Positions 8,667 through 17,012 of a stretch of DNA of 64,000 bases are shown here, one piece after another. How positions within the stretch are numbered: position 1 is the first letter of the stretch; the number at the start of each line of letters is the position of its first letter. The notes beneath the pieces were generated by a model. It saw only the letters and a list, made by a program, of their open reading frames with translations. It was not told the origin of the DNA and did no database searches. This DNA comes from Nibribacter ruber (GTDB lineage: Bacteria > Bacteroidota > Bacteroidia > Cytophagales > Hymenobacteraceae): NCBI RefSeq assembly GCF_009913235.1, contig NZ_CP047897.1, forward strand, positions 2,727,001-2,791,000. Reading direction: 5' to 3'. A program made the position numbers and the translations under genes.

Positions 8667-9083
8667 TTACAACTCCTCCATCAGCCACTTGACCGCCGCT
8701 TCCTCGTCCTTAAAGTCGCACAGGGCCAGGTTATGCTGCCCGGCGCGTTCTACAATATGTGCCATGGTCTCTACGTGGGCCACGTCTTGAGACACCAGGG
8801 TGGCCATGCGCTGCAAGGGGCCGGCCAGAATCTGCGGAACGGCGTTCTGCATGATCCAGAGCTGGTCTTCTGGGGAGAAGGCGCGCATTCTGCGGTTGTC
8901 GGCTAGCCAGCGGGCAAGCCCGAAGCGGTCTACCACGTTGGCGCATAGCAGCATACCCTCGCGCAGTTCCTGGCTGCCTATTTTGCCTTGCCAGACCGCC
9001 ATTCCCAACGACTGCTCTGCGTCATACCTGATGGTGACGGCATAACTCTCAAAATACACAACGGGTTGGGTTAACAGCATCAT
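8667..9083 (-). CDS. STAS/SpoIIAA-like protein
   Basis: The start is taken at the double ATG at 9083/9080. The open frame runs further upstream, but those 60 residues are basic and hydrophobic and unlike the rest. The product of about 138 residues reads as a small alpha/beta protein of the STAS/SEC14-like type common in Bacteroidota: an early strand with TIRYDAEQSLGMAVWQGKI, then ARWLADNRRMRAFSPEDQLWI, and a final helix AAVKWLMEEL. It is a divergent paralogue of the protein at 9540-9953, sharing the placement of the LADN/LSDN motif and a C-terminal Trp-Leu helix. Regulatory partner unknown. Confidence 0.68.
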   Translation of the reverse strand: MMLLTQPVVYFESYAVTIRYDAEQSLGMAVWQGKIGSQELREGMLLCANVVDRFGLARWLADNRRMRAFSPEDQLWIMQNAVPQILAGPLQRMATLVSQDVAHVETMAHIVERAGQHNLALCDFKDEEAAVKWLMEEL

Positions 9084-9539
9084 ATGCACAAGTATAAACA
9101 AATATACCGCATTAGCGGCGCGTTCAGATAATAGGGAAGTAAGCGGCCAACCTCTACAGCAGGGCCAGATAGAAGCGTGCATTTTCTTGAAACAGTCGCT
9201 CCTGCCTTCTCTGGCACTTTCTACTTTATATACCCAGAAGCCAACTAGTAAGCGCCGGTCATATTTGTTTCTCAACCCATGAAAGCATTAGACGAGGCCG
9301 GCAGATTGCTTCTGTCTCTTGGCCGTTAAGCCTTTTTACAAACGTCAGAAGACTGAGTTGATTGATCAAAAAGTATTAGTTGATGCCAGATTCCCGCTAA
9401 AAAGAGAATAATTACCCGTTTTTTTAAGTGTTTCTACACGGGTTGTATGTAAAAACACGCAATAGATGGAGGAAAGTAACCTGCTTTTTCATAAATTTAC
9501 TTTTTCTGAAAACGCCCCATTTCGTTTTTCCATTGCCTT
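9084..9539. other. Divergent control region between STAS-like paralogues
   Basis: About 450 bp, AT-rich near 9350-9530, with no gene. It must hold the promoters of both paralogues; I cannot pick out a convincing promoter. No 38-bp palindrome occurs here. Confidence 0.5.
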
Positions 9540-9953
9540 ATGCTAGCTCAGGAACAATCTACCGTACTACAATTTGGGCAAGCGTCACTACGCTTGGTCT
9601 ATGATGCCCAGAACGGCTGGATTTATGGTGACTGGATTGGCGTGCATTCGCTCAACACCATCCAAAAGGGTATGAACACGCTCCTAGAGTGGATAGAGCA
9701 GACCGGCGCCACCAAGTACCTCAGCGATAACACCAACATTGTGGGCGGCTGGAATACGGCCAATGAGTGGCTAGCCGATGTCTGGACCCCCAAAGCCGCC
9801 GAAGTGGGCATGAAGCACGTGGCGCACGTACTGGCGCCTGGGATTTTCGGGCAGATGTCCATGGAGTCTCTGGAGCCGCAAATCAACTCTTTGATCAACA
9901 TTCAAATGTTTGATGCCCTGGCAGACGCCCAGCACTGGCTCTCTGAGCAATAA
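9540..9953 (+). CDS. STAS/SpoIIAA-like protein, paralogue
   Basis: A 137-residue soluble alpha/beta protein. It resembles its divergent neighbour: LVYDAQNGWIYGDWIGVHS aligns with the TIRYDAEQSLGMAVWQGKI strand pair, YLSDNTNIVGGW with WLADNRRMRAF, and the last helix ends AQHWLSEQ. Such proteins are often annotated as STAS/SEC14-domain proteins. No catalytic residues are evident. The pair probably arose by duplication, and each has its own promoter in the shared spacer. Confidence 0.7.
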   Translation: MLAQEQSTVLQFGQASLRLVYDAQNGWIYGDWIGVHSLNTIQKGMNTLLEWIEQTGATKYLSDNTNIVGGWNTANEWLADVWTPKAAEVGMKHVAHVLAPGIFGQMSMESLEPQINSLINIQMFDALADAQHWLSEQ

Positions 9954-10116
9954 TCCTCGCCTTCCTCTCCACCGCACTGCCCTGTCAAAATGCCATTGCC
10001 GGCAGCAGGCCTCTTTGTCAATTTGTCTTATTTACTTCGCCTAAAAGAGCTAATGCTGCTCTGGTACGGGCTTTGCTATTCTTCTGGTATCTGAAATAGA
10101 GCAGAAGGAGAAGACC

Positions 10117-10497
10117 ATGAAGTTGATAAAAGATAAAAAGTTCTTACAGAACGTTGCCCATTACATAGACGTGACCAATACCGTAGGCGGCGGGGTCATA
10201 CAGCCGCAGGTACGGTTGCAGAAGCGCCAGAAGGAAGTAGTGCTACAAGTGCTGCTGCCGGGGGTAGAGACAGAGCAATGCCAGGTGGTGCTAGACAAAA
10301 ACCAGCTGACCGTCATGGCCCTGCACCACAACCAGGACTACCCCGTCATGCAGGCGCCGCTGTTCCACCAGCAGTTTGCCTTGCCGCCCCAACTGGACTA
10401 CGGCCAGATAAGGGTGGTGCGCAAAGACCGTGAACTGCGCGTGCATGTGCCGTACCTGCCCCAAGGCCCGCGTCTGTTGGATATTGAGCAATGGTAA
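10117..10497 (+). CDS. Divergent Hsp20-like small heat shock protein
   Basis: A 126-residue protein with an alpha-crystallin-like core. VLQVLLPGVETEQCQVVLDKNQLTV matches the strands of the Hsp20 fold, but the usual A-x-x-x-n-GvL signature is replaced by KDRELRVHVP. The N-terminal arm is short and the C-terminal I-x-I tail is missing, so oligomers may differ from normal Hsp20. A good Shine-Dalgarno sequence (GAAGGAGAAG) precedes the ATG. It is followed by a typical Hsp20 gene on the same strand, with a palindrome between. Confidence 0.75.
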   Translation: MKLIKDKKFLQNVAHYIDVTNTVGGGVIQPQVRLQKRQKEVVLQVLLPGVETEQCQVVLDKNQLTVMALHHNQDYPVMQAPLFHQQFALPPQLDYGQIRVVRKDRELRVHVPYLPQGPRLLDIEQW

Positions 10498-10553
10498 TTT
10501 CAAAATAAACGTATACAAGAAGAGCCCAGAACGGATTGGTCAAAGTGACTGGG

Positions 10554-10591
10554 CGTTTTTGGGCTCTTTTTCTGGAACCAGGCTAAAAACG
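10554..10591. repeat. 38-bp intergenic palindrome, copy 8
   Basis: 57 nt past the stop of the first Hsp20-like gene, between it and the second. Confidence 0.88.
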
Positions 10592-10685
10592 GCCCTCGTG
10601 CAGCCAGATGCCAGCGCCTGCCAGGTGTTGGCCTTTACAGCAAGAGTTTATGTTTTGTCTAACCAATAAAGAAAAGGAGGAGATT

Positions 10686-11252
10686 ATGGCCATCCAACGT
10701 TTTAACGGCGGCTTTGATGACATGATGCCGCAAAGCTTCAGCACCATGCTGGACCGTTTCTTTCAGGATTCTATGAGCAACCGCGAACGCCTGAACCGGT
10801 TTAGTCCGCAGGTAGACACGTGTGAGACAGAGCGTGGGTTTGAGATTGACGTGTCTCTGCCGGGCCTCAGAAAAGAAGACATTTCTCTGGACTTCCAGCA
10901 GGGCCGCCTCACCATCTCTGGAGAGCGCCAGTTCAACCAGGAGAAGAATGAGAAGCGCTACCACATGGTAGAAAGCCAGTACGGCTCTTTCTCCCGCTCG
11001 TTCCAGTTGCCAGACATTGTAGACCCCAACGGCATTGAGGCCGTCTTTGAAAACGGCGTGCTTAGGGTAACCGTGCCCAAAGACGAGCGCAAGACCGCCC
11101 GCCAGCGCATTGAGGTGCGCGAGGGCAGCAACGGCGGCAACGCCAACATGCGCCTGGACGCTCAATCACAGCAGCATTCTAACCAATTTGAGGAAGCCAA
11201 CACCGCTATACGCGAGAACGCTTCTAAAAAACAGAAAGCCCCATCTAAATAA
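10686..11252 (+). CDS. Hsp20/alpha-crystallin family chaperone
   Basis: A 188-residue small heat shock protein, an ATP-independent holdase for unfolding proteins. The start is the ATG at 10686, preceded by a strong AAAGGAGGAG site; an in-frame upstream ATG at 10608 would put that site inside the gene. The alpha-crystallin domain covers about residues 40-140, with the signature GFEIDVSLPGLRKEDISL and the hallmark FENGVLRVTVPK. The last 45 residues are a polar, glutamine- and asparagine-rich tail, longer than usual. It pairs with the divergent Hsp20 upstream and ends at a bidirectional terminator. Confidence 0.93.
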   Translation: MAIQRFNGGFDDMMPQSFSTMLDRFFQDSMSNRERLNRFSPQVDTCETERGFEIDVSLPGLRKEDISLDFQQGRLTISGERQFNQEKNEKRYHMVESQYGSFSRSFQLPDIVDPNGIEAVFENGVLRVTVPKDERKTARQRIEVREGSNGGNANMRLDAQSQQHSNQFEEANTAIRENASKKQKAPSK

Positions 11253-11270
11253 TCCGCTGGCCGGAACAAC

Positions 11271-11312
11271 AAAAAGAGAGGCATCTCCGCAGCGGGGATG
11301 CCTCTCTTTTTT
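11271..11312. terminator. Bidirectional terminator between convergent genes
   Basis: A-run, stem AGAGAGGCATC/GATGCCTCTCT with GC-rich apex, then six T residues. It can serve both the Hsp20 gene (+) and the small membrane protein gene (-). Confidence 0.88.
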
Positions 11313-11327
11313 GGGTTCAATGGTAGG

Positions 11328-11576
11328 TTACCCTTGCATGCCACTGCTCATGGCGGCGTTGCCGCTTCCTTTGTCCTGGCCGGTTCCGTCTGGCACGCTG
11401 CCTGGGTTATACGTACCCCCGCTGGCCTGCCCCGGCACCGTTGGGCTGGTTGCGTTTCCTCCAGACACCCGGGTGGCCGTGCCGGCAGTATTGGCCGCTC
11501 CGCCACGGTTGGCTTTGTAGTAATACACTGTAATGAACAGGGCAATAATCAACAGAATGACAAGTGCTATAAACAT
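11328..11576 (-). CDS. Small single-pass membrane protein
   Basis: An 82-residue protein: the first 20 residues form one transmembrane helix (FIALVILLIIALFITVYYY), followed by a basic residue cluster (KANR) and a long disordered tail of Gly, Thr, Ser, Asn and Pro. The tail should lie on the cytoplasmic side by the positive-inside rule. It shares a terminator with the Hsp20 gene and may also be stress-related, but no domain is recognisable. Confidence 0.6.
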   Translation of the reverse strand: MFIALVILLIIALFITVYYYKANRGGAANTAGTATRVSGGNATSPTVPGQASGGTYNPGSVPDGTGQDKGSGNAAMSSGMQG

Positions 11577-11738
11577 AGTGGTAAGGTTAAGTTAAACAGA
11601 ACGTACACCTTCTCTTTTACTCCCTTGGGGCGCTGCCGTTGCAAAAACCTGCCCAAAAGATGCCTTCCCAACCTATTCTCCGTTTTTTCTGTACCTTTAA
11701 TTCAATAGCCACCGCCGTTTTTCCGTTTGTATAAAGCT

Positions 11739-12482
11739 ATGATGAAGAAACTGTTTTTCCTGATACTGGTGGCCTGGGCCGCCACCCAAACCGCGCGGGC
11801 GCAAGACATGGGCCAGCGCTATTTCATAGAACTGATGACCGGCGAGCGCATTTACGCCCACAAGATCCAGTTCAAGAGTCCCTTGTTCAAGCAAAACTAC
11901 TTCCTGTTGGATGATTCATTGCAGTACACGCCAGACCGGGTGCGCTACTTCCAGAACCAGGAGGGTTATTTTGCCCGGCTCAACACCACGGGCCGTCGCT
12001 TCGGGGATTTTGCCCAGCGGGAGAGTGCCGGCAAGATTTCTACCTACTTTGTCTACCGCACAGACTACAACTATTCCCCCGGTGTGGGTGTGGGCATGGG
12101 CGGAGTGGGAATGGGAGGGTATGGCTACGGGTACCCCACCCAGCGCCGGGTGTACTATTTCTCCAAGGAGAACGGCCCTCTGGAGCCATTGTCTTACAAG
12201 AACCTGAGAGTGGCCTTATCTGACAACCCAGGCAGCATGGAAAGCCTGCAGAAATACAAGCGGGGCCAGAATATACAACTGGGCATGTACATTGCCGGCG
12301 GCGGTCTCATGCTGGCGGGTCTGCAACAGCAGTTCAGGTCTACGCCAGAGGGCGGAAGCAAAATTTCGCCGCTGTTCTTTGTAGGCTTGGGTGTTTCTCT
12401 GTTGCCGCAGGTGATTAGGCTGGTGAAAAAAGACCAGCTCTCTGAAGCCATTGAACTCTACAACTACACCCCGGTTAACTAA
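11739..12482 (+). CDS. Secreted protein of unknown function
   Basis: About 247 residues. Start at the ATG-ATG pair 11739/11742, giving MMKKLFFLILV, a clean signal peptide cleaved after ARAQ. The N-terminal part (IELMTGERIYAHKIQFKS...YFLLDDSLQYTPDRVRYFQNQEGYF) is a compact beta domain. A glycine-rich stretch (VGVGMGGVGMGGYGYGYP, near residue 125) follows. The C-terminal third has two hydrophobic segments (about 190-203 and 217-232), which could anchor the protein in a membrane. Followed by a strong palindrome at 12494-12539. Confidence 0.68.
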   Translation: MMKKLFFLILVAWAATQTARAQDMGQRYFIELMTGERIYAHKIQFKSPLFKQNYFLLDDSLQYTPDRVRYFQNQEGYFARLNTTGRRFGDFAQRESAGKISTYFVYRTDYNYSPGVGVGMGGVGMGGYGYGYPTQRRVYYFSKENGPLEPLSYKNLRVALSDNPGSMESLQKYKRGQNIQLGMYIAGGGLMLAGLQQQFRSTPEGGSKISPLFFVGLGVSLLPQVIRLVKKDQLSEAIELYNYTPVN

Positions 12483-12493
12483 ACCACCCAGAC

Positions 12494-12539
12494 ACGCAGC
12501 AGCGGCCGTCCCTCTCAGCAAGGACGGCCGCTGCTGCGT
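12494..12539 (+). terminator. Long hairpin after the secreted protein gene
   Basis: A perfect 18-bp stem (ACGCAGCAGCGGCCGTCC and its complement) with a 10-nt loop, 11 nt after the stop. There is only a short T-run, so termination may depend on the stem or on Rho. Confidence 0.65.
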
Positions 12540-12608
12540 TGGCCCTGTTTCACTGGCAAAGGGCCTGGGTCTTCCTGTATTCACAGTATATTTGCGGGCC
12601 GTCTGCTT

Positions 12609-13073
12609 TTGTTGAACAAGCCTTTAGTAACCTTACACGTGACCTCTTCTTCATTTACCATAAGACCCATCACCAGCCACCAGGAGATGCTGGACCAGTT
12701 TAAGTTGATTCAGCTGTTGAACCCGCACATGACGCCAGAGCGCTACACCCAGCTCGTTGACCAGATGCACCCCAGCCACTACCAAATGGTGGGCTGCTTT
12801 CAAGGAGAGACCTGCGTAGGGTTGTCTGGGTATTGGATAGCCACCAAACTGTACAGCGGCAAGTACCTGGAGATTGACAATTTTGTGGTAGATGAACCCA
12901 ACCGCTCACAAGGCGTAGGCAAGCTGCTATTGGACTGGCTCCTGGCAGAAGCCACCGCCCACAACTGTGAAACGGCCATGCTAGACGCCTACGTGGTCAA
13001 TGCCCCGGCCCACAAGTTCTACCTACGCGAAGGCTTCCAGATCAAGGGTTTCCACTTCCTGAAAAAGCTGTAA
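12609..13073 (+). CDS. GNAT family N-acetyltransferase
   Basis: About 154 residues. Acetyl-CoA-dependent acetyltransferase fold; the CoA-binding motif RSQGVGKLLLDWLL (about residue 97) matches the Q/R-x-x-G-x-G/A signature after the IDNFVVDEPN strand. The C-terminal HKFYLREGFQIKGFHF is the usual last strand pair. There is no ATG before the conserved region; the start is a TTG at 12609 or 12612, so the first residues are uncertain. Substrate unknown. Another GNAT gene, unrelated in sequence, is at 42014. Confidence 0.85.
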   Translation: MLNKPLVTLHVTSSSFTIRPITSHQEMLDQFKLIQLLNPHMTPERYTQLVDQMHPSHYQMVGCFQGETCVGLSGYWIATKLYSGKYLEIDNFVVDEPNRSQGVGKLLLDWLLAEATAHNCETAMLDAYVVNAPAHKFYLREGFQIKGFHFLKKL

Positions 13074-13084
13074 GGCCCGGGCTC

Positions 13085-13122
13085 CGTTTTTGGCGTATTT
13101 CATGGAAAACAGCCTAAAAACG
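13085..13122. repeat. 38-bp intergenic palindrome, copy 9
   Basis: 12 nt past the acetyltransferase stop and 39 nt before the next start. Confidence 0.9.
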
Positions 13123-13160
13123 GTGCTTTTATTTTAGGTCTAGTTCTGTAATTTGCCTCT

Positions 13161-13853
13161 ATGAAACCATTGCTGCTGTTGCACGGTGCGCTGGGCGCCC
13201 AAAACCAATTTGAGCCGCTTCTGTCTCTGTTACCCGAGCAGGTGCCCGTGTATTCTTTTAACCTGGCCGGCCACGGCGGGGCTCCGTTTTCAGAGGCCCC
13301 GTTCCAGATGGAGACGTTTGTCACACAGCTTCTGCAGTGGCTGGAAGAAAAAAACCTGCCTCCCATGAACGTATTTGGGTACAGCATGGGCGGGTACGTG
13401 GCCCTAGAAGCCGCTAGGCAGCAACCCAGGTGGTTTCATCAGATCTTTACGCTGGCCAGCAAGTTTGCCTGGTCCCCAGAGGCTGCCCAACATGAAACGG
13501 CCAAGCTGCAGCCTGAAGTAGTACAGGAGAAAGTACCGCAGTTTGCCGAGGCCCTTCGCCAGCGCCACGCGCCGCAAGACTGGCAGGAACTCATGCGCCG
13601 CACCGCCGCCATGATGCAGCAGTTGGGCGCGCAGCCCCTGCTCACCCCAGAGACCTTGGCCCAAATCACTGTTCCCGTGCGCATAGCCGTAGGCGATCAT
13701 GACCCCATGGTCACCATTGAAGAGACCGTGCAGGCCTATCGTCAACTGCCCAACGCTCAGTTGCAGATAATACCCGCCACCAAGCATCCGTTAGAACAGC
13801 TACACTGGCCCCTGCTTGCGCAGGCCCTTACTCATTTCTTTGCCTATGCTTAG
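13161..13853 (+). CDS. Alpha/beta hydrolase
   Basis: A 230-residue soluble alpha/beta-fold hydrolase. The oxyanion HGALG lies at residues 8-12, the nucleophile is Ser75 in GYSMGG, the acid is in GDHDPMV near 177, and the base is the His of TKHPLEQ near 212, so the triad is complete. The layout is that of small MenH/BioH-like esterases, with no substrate specificity evident. Its stop overlaps the start of the RlpA gene by 8 bp, so the two are translationally coupled. Confidence 0.88.
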   Translation: MKPLLLLHGALGAQNQFEPLLSLLPEQVPVYSFNLAGHGGAPFSEAPFQMETFVTQLLQWLEEKNLPPMNVFGYSMGGYVALEAARQQPRWFHQIFTLASKFAWSPEAAQHETAKLQPEVVQEKVPQFAEALRQRHAPQDWQELMRRTAAMMQQLGAQPLLTPETLAQITVPVRIAVGDHDPMVTIEETVQAYRQLPNAQLQIIPATKHPLEQLHWPLLAQALTHFFAYA

Positions 13854-14262
13854 TCCTTCCCCGCTCTTCCGCCAGGTTCTTGTGTCTGTTTGCCTTCTGG
13901 CGCTTCTTTGGCTTAGCAGCTGCGCCGCCGGGGGCCCGAAGTTTGGCGAAAAGGGCTACACCGAGAAAGGCAAGGCCAGCTACTACAGCAACAAACTACG
14001 TGGCAATAAAATGGCCAACGGCCAGCGCTACCGCCCCAGCAAGAAAACAGCCGCCCACAAGAAACTCGCCTTCGGGACCAAGGTAAAGGTGACTAATCCT
14101 AAAAACGGCAAATCGGTGAAGGTGCGCATCACGGACAGAGGTCCTTTCACGCCGGGGCGTATTCTGGATTTGTCCCTGAAGGCCGCCCTTAAGTTGGATT
14201 TAGAGAAAGCGGGGGTTGCTCCCGTGGAGATGGAGGTGGTGAAGGAGCCGAAGAAAAAGTGA
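13846..14262 (+). CDS. rlpA: RlpA-family septal lipoprotein
   Basis: The start at 13846 (MLSPSPLFRQVL) is preferred to 13816 because it opens a signal peptide ending in the lipobox LWLSSC and overlaps the upstream stop by 8 bp. The 138-residue product has the double-psi barrel of RlpA: KGKASYYSNKLRGNKMANGQRY, then the TKVKVTNPKNGKSVKVRITDRGPF segment with the catalytic Asp, and GRILDLS. RlpA proteins are septal lytic transglycosylases that cut peptidoglycan strands lacking stem peptides. No SPOR domain is present, so targeting to septa may differ from E. coli RlpA. Confidence 0.9.
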   Translation: MLSPSPLFRQVLVSVCLLALLWLSSCAAGGPKFGEKGYTEKGKASYYSNKLRGNKMANGQRYRPSKKTAAHKKLAFGTKVKVTNPKNGKSVKVRITDRGPFTPGRILDLSLKAALKLDLEKAGVAPVEMEVVKEPKKK

Positions 14263-14469
14263 TTTGGAGGAGTTTTTAGGGAGGGAATAAGAGTTTGAGG
14301 CGTCTTCAGGCATGGTAGAGGTTTTCACCAATACTTGGGCGGTTTTTCTCATTCCTTCCTTCTTTGGCGCAGAAGTTCCTTCCCTGACTTTTTGCTATTG
14401 CCTCTGCCGAGCACTTGTGTTGGTTTTTCCCTTGGCAGTGCCACTTGTTCCGGTGCGAACTCACTGCCT

Positions 14470-14540
14470 TGTTTCATTGTGTCTGGTAAGCGCTCACGGC
14501 CGCGGGGCCCCGTCCCGTCCCTTCGCGCTGCTGTTGTTTG
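14470..14540. repeat. GC-rich dispersed repeat, copy A
   Basis: TGCCTTGTTTCATTG, then AAGCGCTCACGGCCGCG and GGCCCCGTC, then CGCGCTG: the same blocks in the same order occur at 40063-40133. Both sit in long gene-free spacers. Confidence 0.65.
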
Positions 14541-14805
14541 TGGGACTTTGTCCCTGCCGCCGCTGGCCGCGGCGCACAAACACCAGAGGCGCTCAGGACC
14601 AGGACTCGCTTGGGTCCCAATCTTGCATAGGTTTGATGGTTGGCTTGCTGGTCGTAGGTGATTGCTTTGGCTGTCGCTGCAAAGCCGTGCGTGCTTCGCA
14701 CGGTTTTTATCTGCTGGCACGGGGCCGGCCCGGCCTTGCGGCCTGGACCGCCGATTGTAGGAAAAAGGCGGTGTTTGGTCTCTGCAGGGAACTTCCTCTA
14801 ATTAC

Positions 14806-14843
14806 CATTTTTGGGGTATTTCCCAGAAAATAGGCCAAAAACG
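14806..14843. repeat. 38-bp intergenic palindrome, copy 10
   Basis: Slightly degenerate first bases (CATTTTTGGGG). In the convergent spacer before the GIN-domain gene. Confidence 0.85.
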
Positions 14844-14970
14844 ACAACGTAACTCCATGCCTCAGAAACCTACACCACTTGCTATGTCACAATCAAGGTA
14901 TGCGCTTATCATTACTTCCCAGCAATTGATAACAAACAATTAGCCACGAGCAATTGACAATCAGCGATTA

Positions 14971-15010
14971 AAGAAGAAGCCCCGGCTGCTTGCGCTGCGC
15001 GGGGCCTCTT
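14971..15010 (-). terminator. Terminator of the GIN-domain gene
   Basis: Read on the minus strand, a GAGGCCCCG.../CGGGGC stem is followed by TTCTTCTTT, 34 nt after the stop at 15044. Confidence 0.65.
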
Positions 15011-15043
15011 CACCTGTCAAGGATGCTGCAGGAAAGGATGGGA

Positions 15044-15760
15044 TTAGAGGGGCTTTACTTTGCCCATGCCGGTGTGGTGCACTTTAGGAGAGCCTTTGTA
15101 GCCTACGCTCACAATGCCCGAGGCGTCTACGGTCAGTTCTTTGGCGGCATACACTTCGGCGTTGCTGGCACCAGAGGCATCCAGGGTGAAGTAGTTGGCT
15201 TTCAGGTCAAGGGCTTTGAGGTTGGTGGCACCAGACACGTCAAATTTCACTTTGTCTGCCGTTCCGCGCAAAGTCACGTCACACCCACCCGACATGTCTG
15301 CGTCTAGTTGCTGCACGGCCAGGGCCATGTTCAACTGAATGCCGCCGCTGGCGTCTACTTTCAGGAGGGCGCTTTTTAGGGTGTTGGTGGTGGTGAGTTT
15401 AATGCCTCCGCTTAGGTCTAAGTTTTTGAGCTGCTGCACCGTCACGTACACCTTCATTGCCTTAGACTTTCTGATGTTTACAGAGTTCTTGGTGGAAATC
15501 TTCAGCGTGCCGTCGGTCACCTTGGTTTCAATGAGGGGCAGAAGGTTGGCATCGGCTTCCAGTTTCAGGCTTTCCTGGGTGCCTTGGGTCAGGATCACTT
15601 CAAAGCCGCCACTTATCTTTAGGCTGGTAAAGTCCTGCACCGCTCTGGTTTCAGAAGACACGTTTCCGTTGCCCTCTACGGTATTGGTCTGGGCCTGGGC
15701 ACAGGAGGTCATGCCCACAAAGGCCAGGAGCAGTAAGAAGAAAGTAACAGTCTTTTTCAT
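15044..15760 (-). CDS. Head GIN domain lipoprotein (DUF2807)
   Basis: About 238 residues. Start chosen at the ATG at 15760 (MKKTVTFFLLLLAFVGMTSCAQ), giving a signal peptide with lipobox Cys20. The body is a right-handed repetitive beta structure of the DUF2807 type: FTSLKISGGFEVILTQG at the start, then repeated units such as LKNLDLSGGIKLT, ALLKVDASGGIQL, LDADMSGGCDVTLRG, VKFDVSGATNLKA and FTLDASGASNAEV. Such proteins are common at the Bacteroidota cell envelope; the function is unproved. It stands alone, upstream of its own terminator. Confidence 0.88.
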   Translation of the reverse strand: MKKTVTFFLLLLAFVGMTSCAQAQTNTVEGNGNVSSETRAVQDFTSLKISGGFEVILTQGTQESLKLEADANLLPLIETKVTDGTLKISTKNSVNIRKSKAMKVYVTVQQLKNLDLSGGIKLTTTNTLKSALLKVDASGGIQLNMALAVQQLDADMSGGCDVTLRGTADKVKFDVSGATNLKALDLKANYFTLDASGASNAEVYAAKELTVDASGIVSVGYKGSPKVHHTGMGKVKPL

Positions 15761-15845
15761 GGTATCTATTCTTTTTAATAGGTTCTTTCCATAATAGATG
15801 CGCGTTCTGCCCGAAGGTTGCACGGCTTCCCAGAAATTTATCTGT

Positions 15846-16865
15846 CTAGAAAATGGCGCTTACGCCCAAGCCCAGCAAGCCCGTGAACAAGCCTACCACG
15901 CAGTACAGGAACACCAGCACAAACATGTTGAAGAACGTGCGCAGGTAGCTTCTATGGAACACCCGCTTGAGGCCCAGGAACAGGTACACCGCCACCAGCA
16001 GGTTAAACCAGGCCAGAACAGACGCTGGCGTGTGCAGATACTCCAGCAGCATATAGATAATAAACAGCAGGAACACAAAGCAGTGCAGGTGAATGCTGAA
16101 CATGAGGTGCTCCATGTAATAGCGGCGTGCCCTGAAGAAGACCAGCTTGAGCAGGAGCGCAAAAATGGGCATGAGCACGAACATGAGAATAGACCAGTAT
16201 TTCAGCAGCATGGTAATCAATTGTTCCTGCGGAAGCTTGATTATATGAACTCCTTTGCGCATGGCTGACCGGGTATACCAGTTAGGCGCCATGCCTGTGT
16301 CTCTGATCAATGAATCAATGGTAGCCTGTGGCGCGAAGTCTGAAACAGCGCCCATTTTCTCTAAAGTAGTCTCAAACGTAAGGTTTTGCTTCATCGTGAA
16401 TAAAGAATCTGCCCGCTGCTTTTGCTTGAGGTCTGTCGTGACACTGTCATTGACAGCTTCTACCTTTTTTATAAACTCAGCTGCATTCTTAGACTTTACC
16501 TGCTCGGCAAGGCTCCTGTTCTGTTGCTCGCTCTCCACATGCCCCACCCGCATGGACAGCAGAAAGAAAAACACGAAGTTGATGAACACATACAGCCTGA
16601 TGGGCGGCACGTAGTCCATGCGCCGGCCCCGGTGGAACTCATTGGTGAGCTTGCCGGGGTAGAGCAGCAGGTACTTGATGGTGGTCCAGAACTTGGTGTC
16701 GTAGTGGATGGTGCCCTCCAGCACCTCCAGGGCTACGTGCTTGAACGGAACGTTGAGGTCGTGGTTCTCCTGTCCGCATTGGGGGCAGAAGTTGTCTGGC
16801 TCGCCCTCAGAGAACGTGTAATTGCAGTTGGTACAGACCGGGTATTTGCGCCGATGCTTGGACAT
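15846..16865 (-). CDS. DUF3667 membrane protein
   Basis: A 339-residue protein. The N-terminal 35 residues form a zinc ribbon (CTNCNYTF...FCPQCGQ), followed by a conserved ALEVLEGTIHYDTKFWTTIKYLLLYPGKLTNEFHRGRRMDYVPPIRLYVFINFVFFF block that identifies the DUF3667 family. A charged middle region, probably periplasmic, separates the first membrane helix from four or five helices near the C-terminus. Function unknown in the family. Confidence 0.88.
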   Translation of the reverse strand: MSKHRRKYPVCTNCNYTFSEGEPDNFCPQCGQENHDLNVPFKHVALEVLEGTIHYDTKFWTTIKYLLLYPGKLTNEFHRGRRMDYVPPIRLYVFINFVFFFLLSMRVGHVESEQQNRSLAEQVKSKNAAEFIKKVEAVNDSVTTDLKQKQRADSLFTMKQNLTFETTLEKMGAVSDFAPQATIDSLIRDTGMAPNWYTRSAMRKGVHIIKLPQEQLITMLLKYWSILMFVLMPIFALLLKLVFFRARRYYMEHLMFSIHLHCFVFLLFIIYMLLEYLHTPASVLAWFNLLVAVYLFLGLKRVFHRSYLRTFFNMFVLVFLYCVVGLFTGLLGLGVSAIF

Positions 16866-16944
16866 GAAAGGGAATGGCTTGCCAAAAGAATATAGAACAA
16901 CAGCAATATATACTTTTTACATGGCACAATTACGGGAGCACCTC

Positions 16945-16982
16945 CGTTTTTGGCCTATTTCCTGGAAAACAGCTCAAAAACA
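16945..16982. repeat. 38-bp intergenic palindrome, copy 11
   Basis: 31 nt past the stop of the minus-strand gene ending at 17013, and upstream of the DUF3667 gene. Confidence 0.88.
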
Positions 16983-17012
16983 GACATTCTCCTTGCCGCC
17001 TGCCTTGCTGTG

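Larger units (their letters stand above)
14263..15043. other. 780-bp spacer with GC-rich dispersed repeat
   Basis: No gene I can support. Frames of 100-170 codons here have no recognisable product and coincide with a GC-rich repeat related to 40063-40133. It also holds palindrome copy 10 and a minus-strand terminator. Confidence 0.6.

Noticed and set aside
14312-14833. 173-codon frame in the GC-rich spacer
   Set aside because: Overlaps the dispersed repeat and a palindrome copy; composition is Cys/Arg/Leu-rich nonsense with no domain and no start signal.
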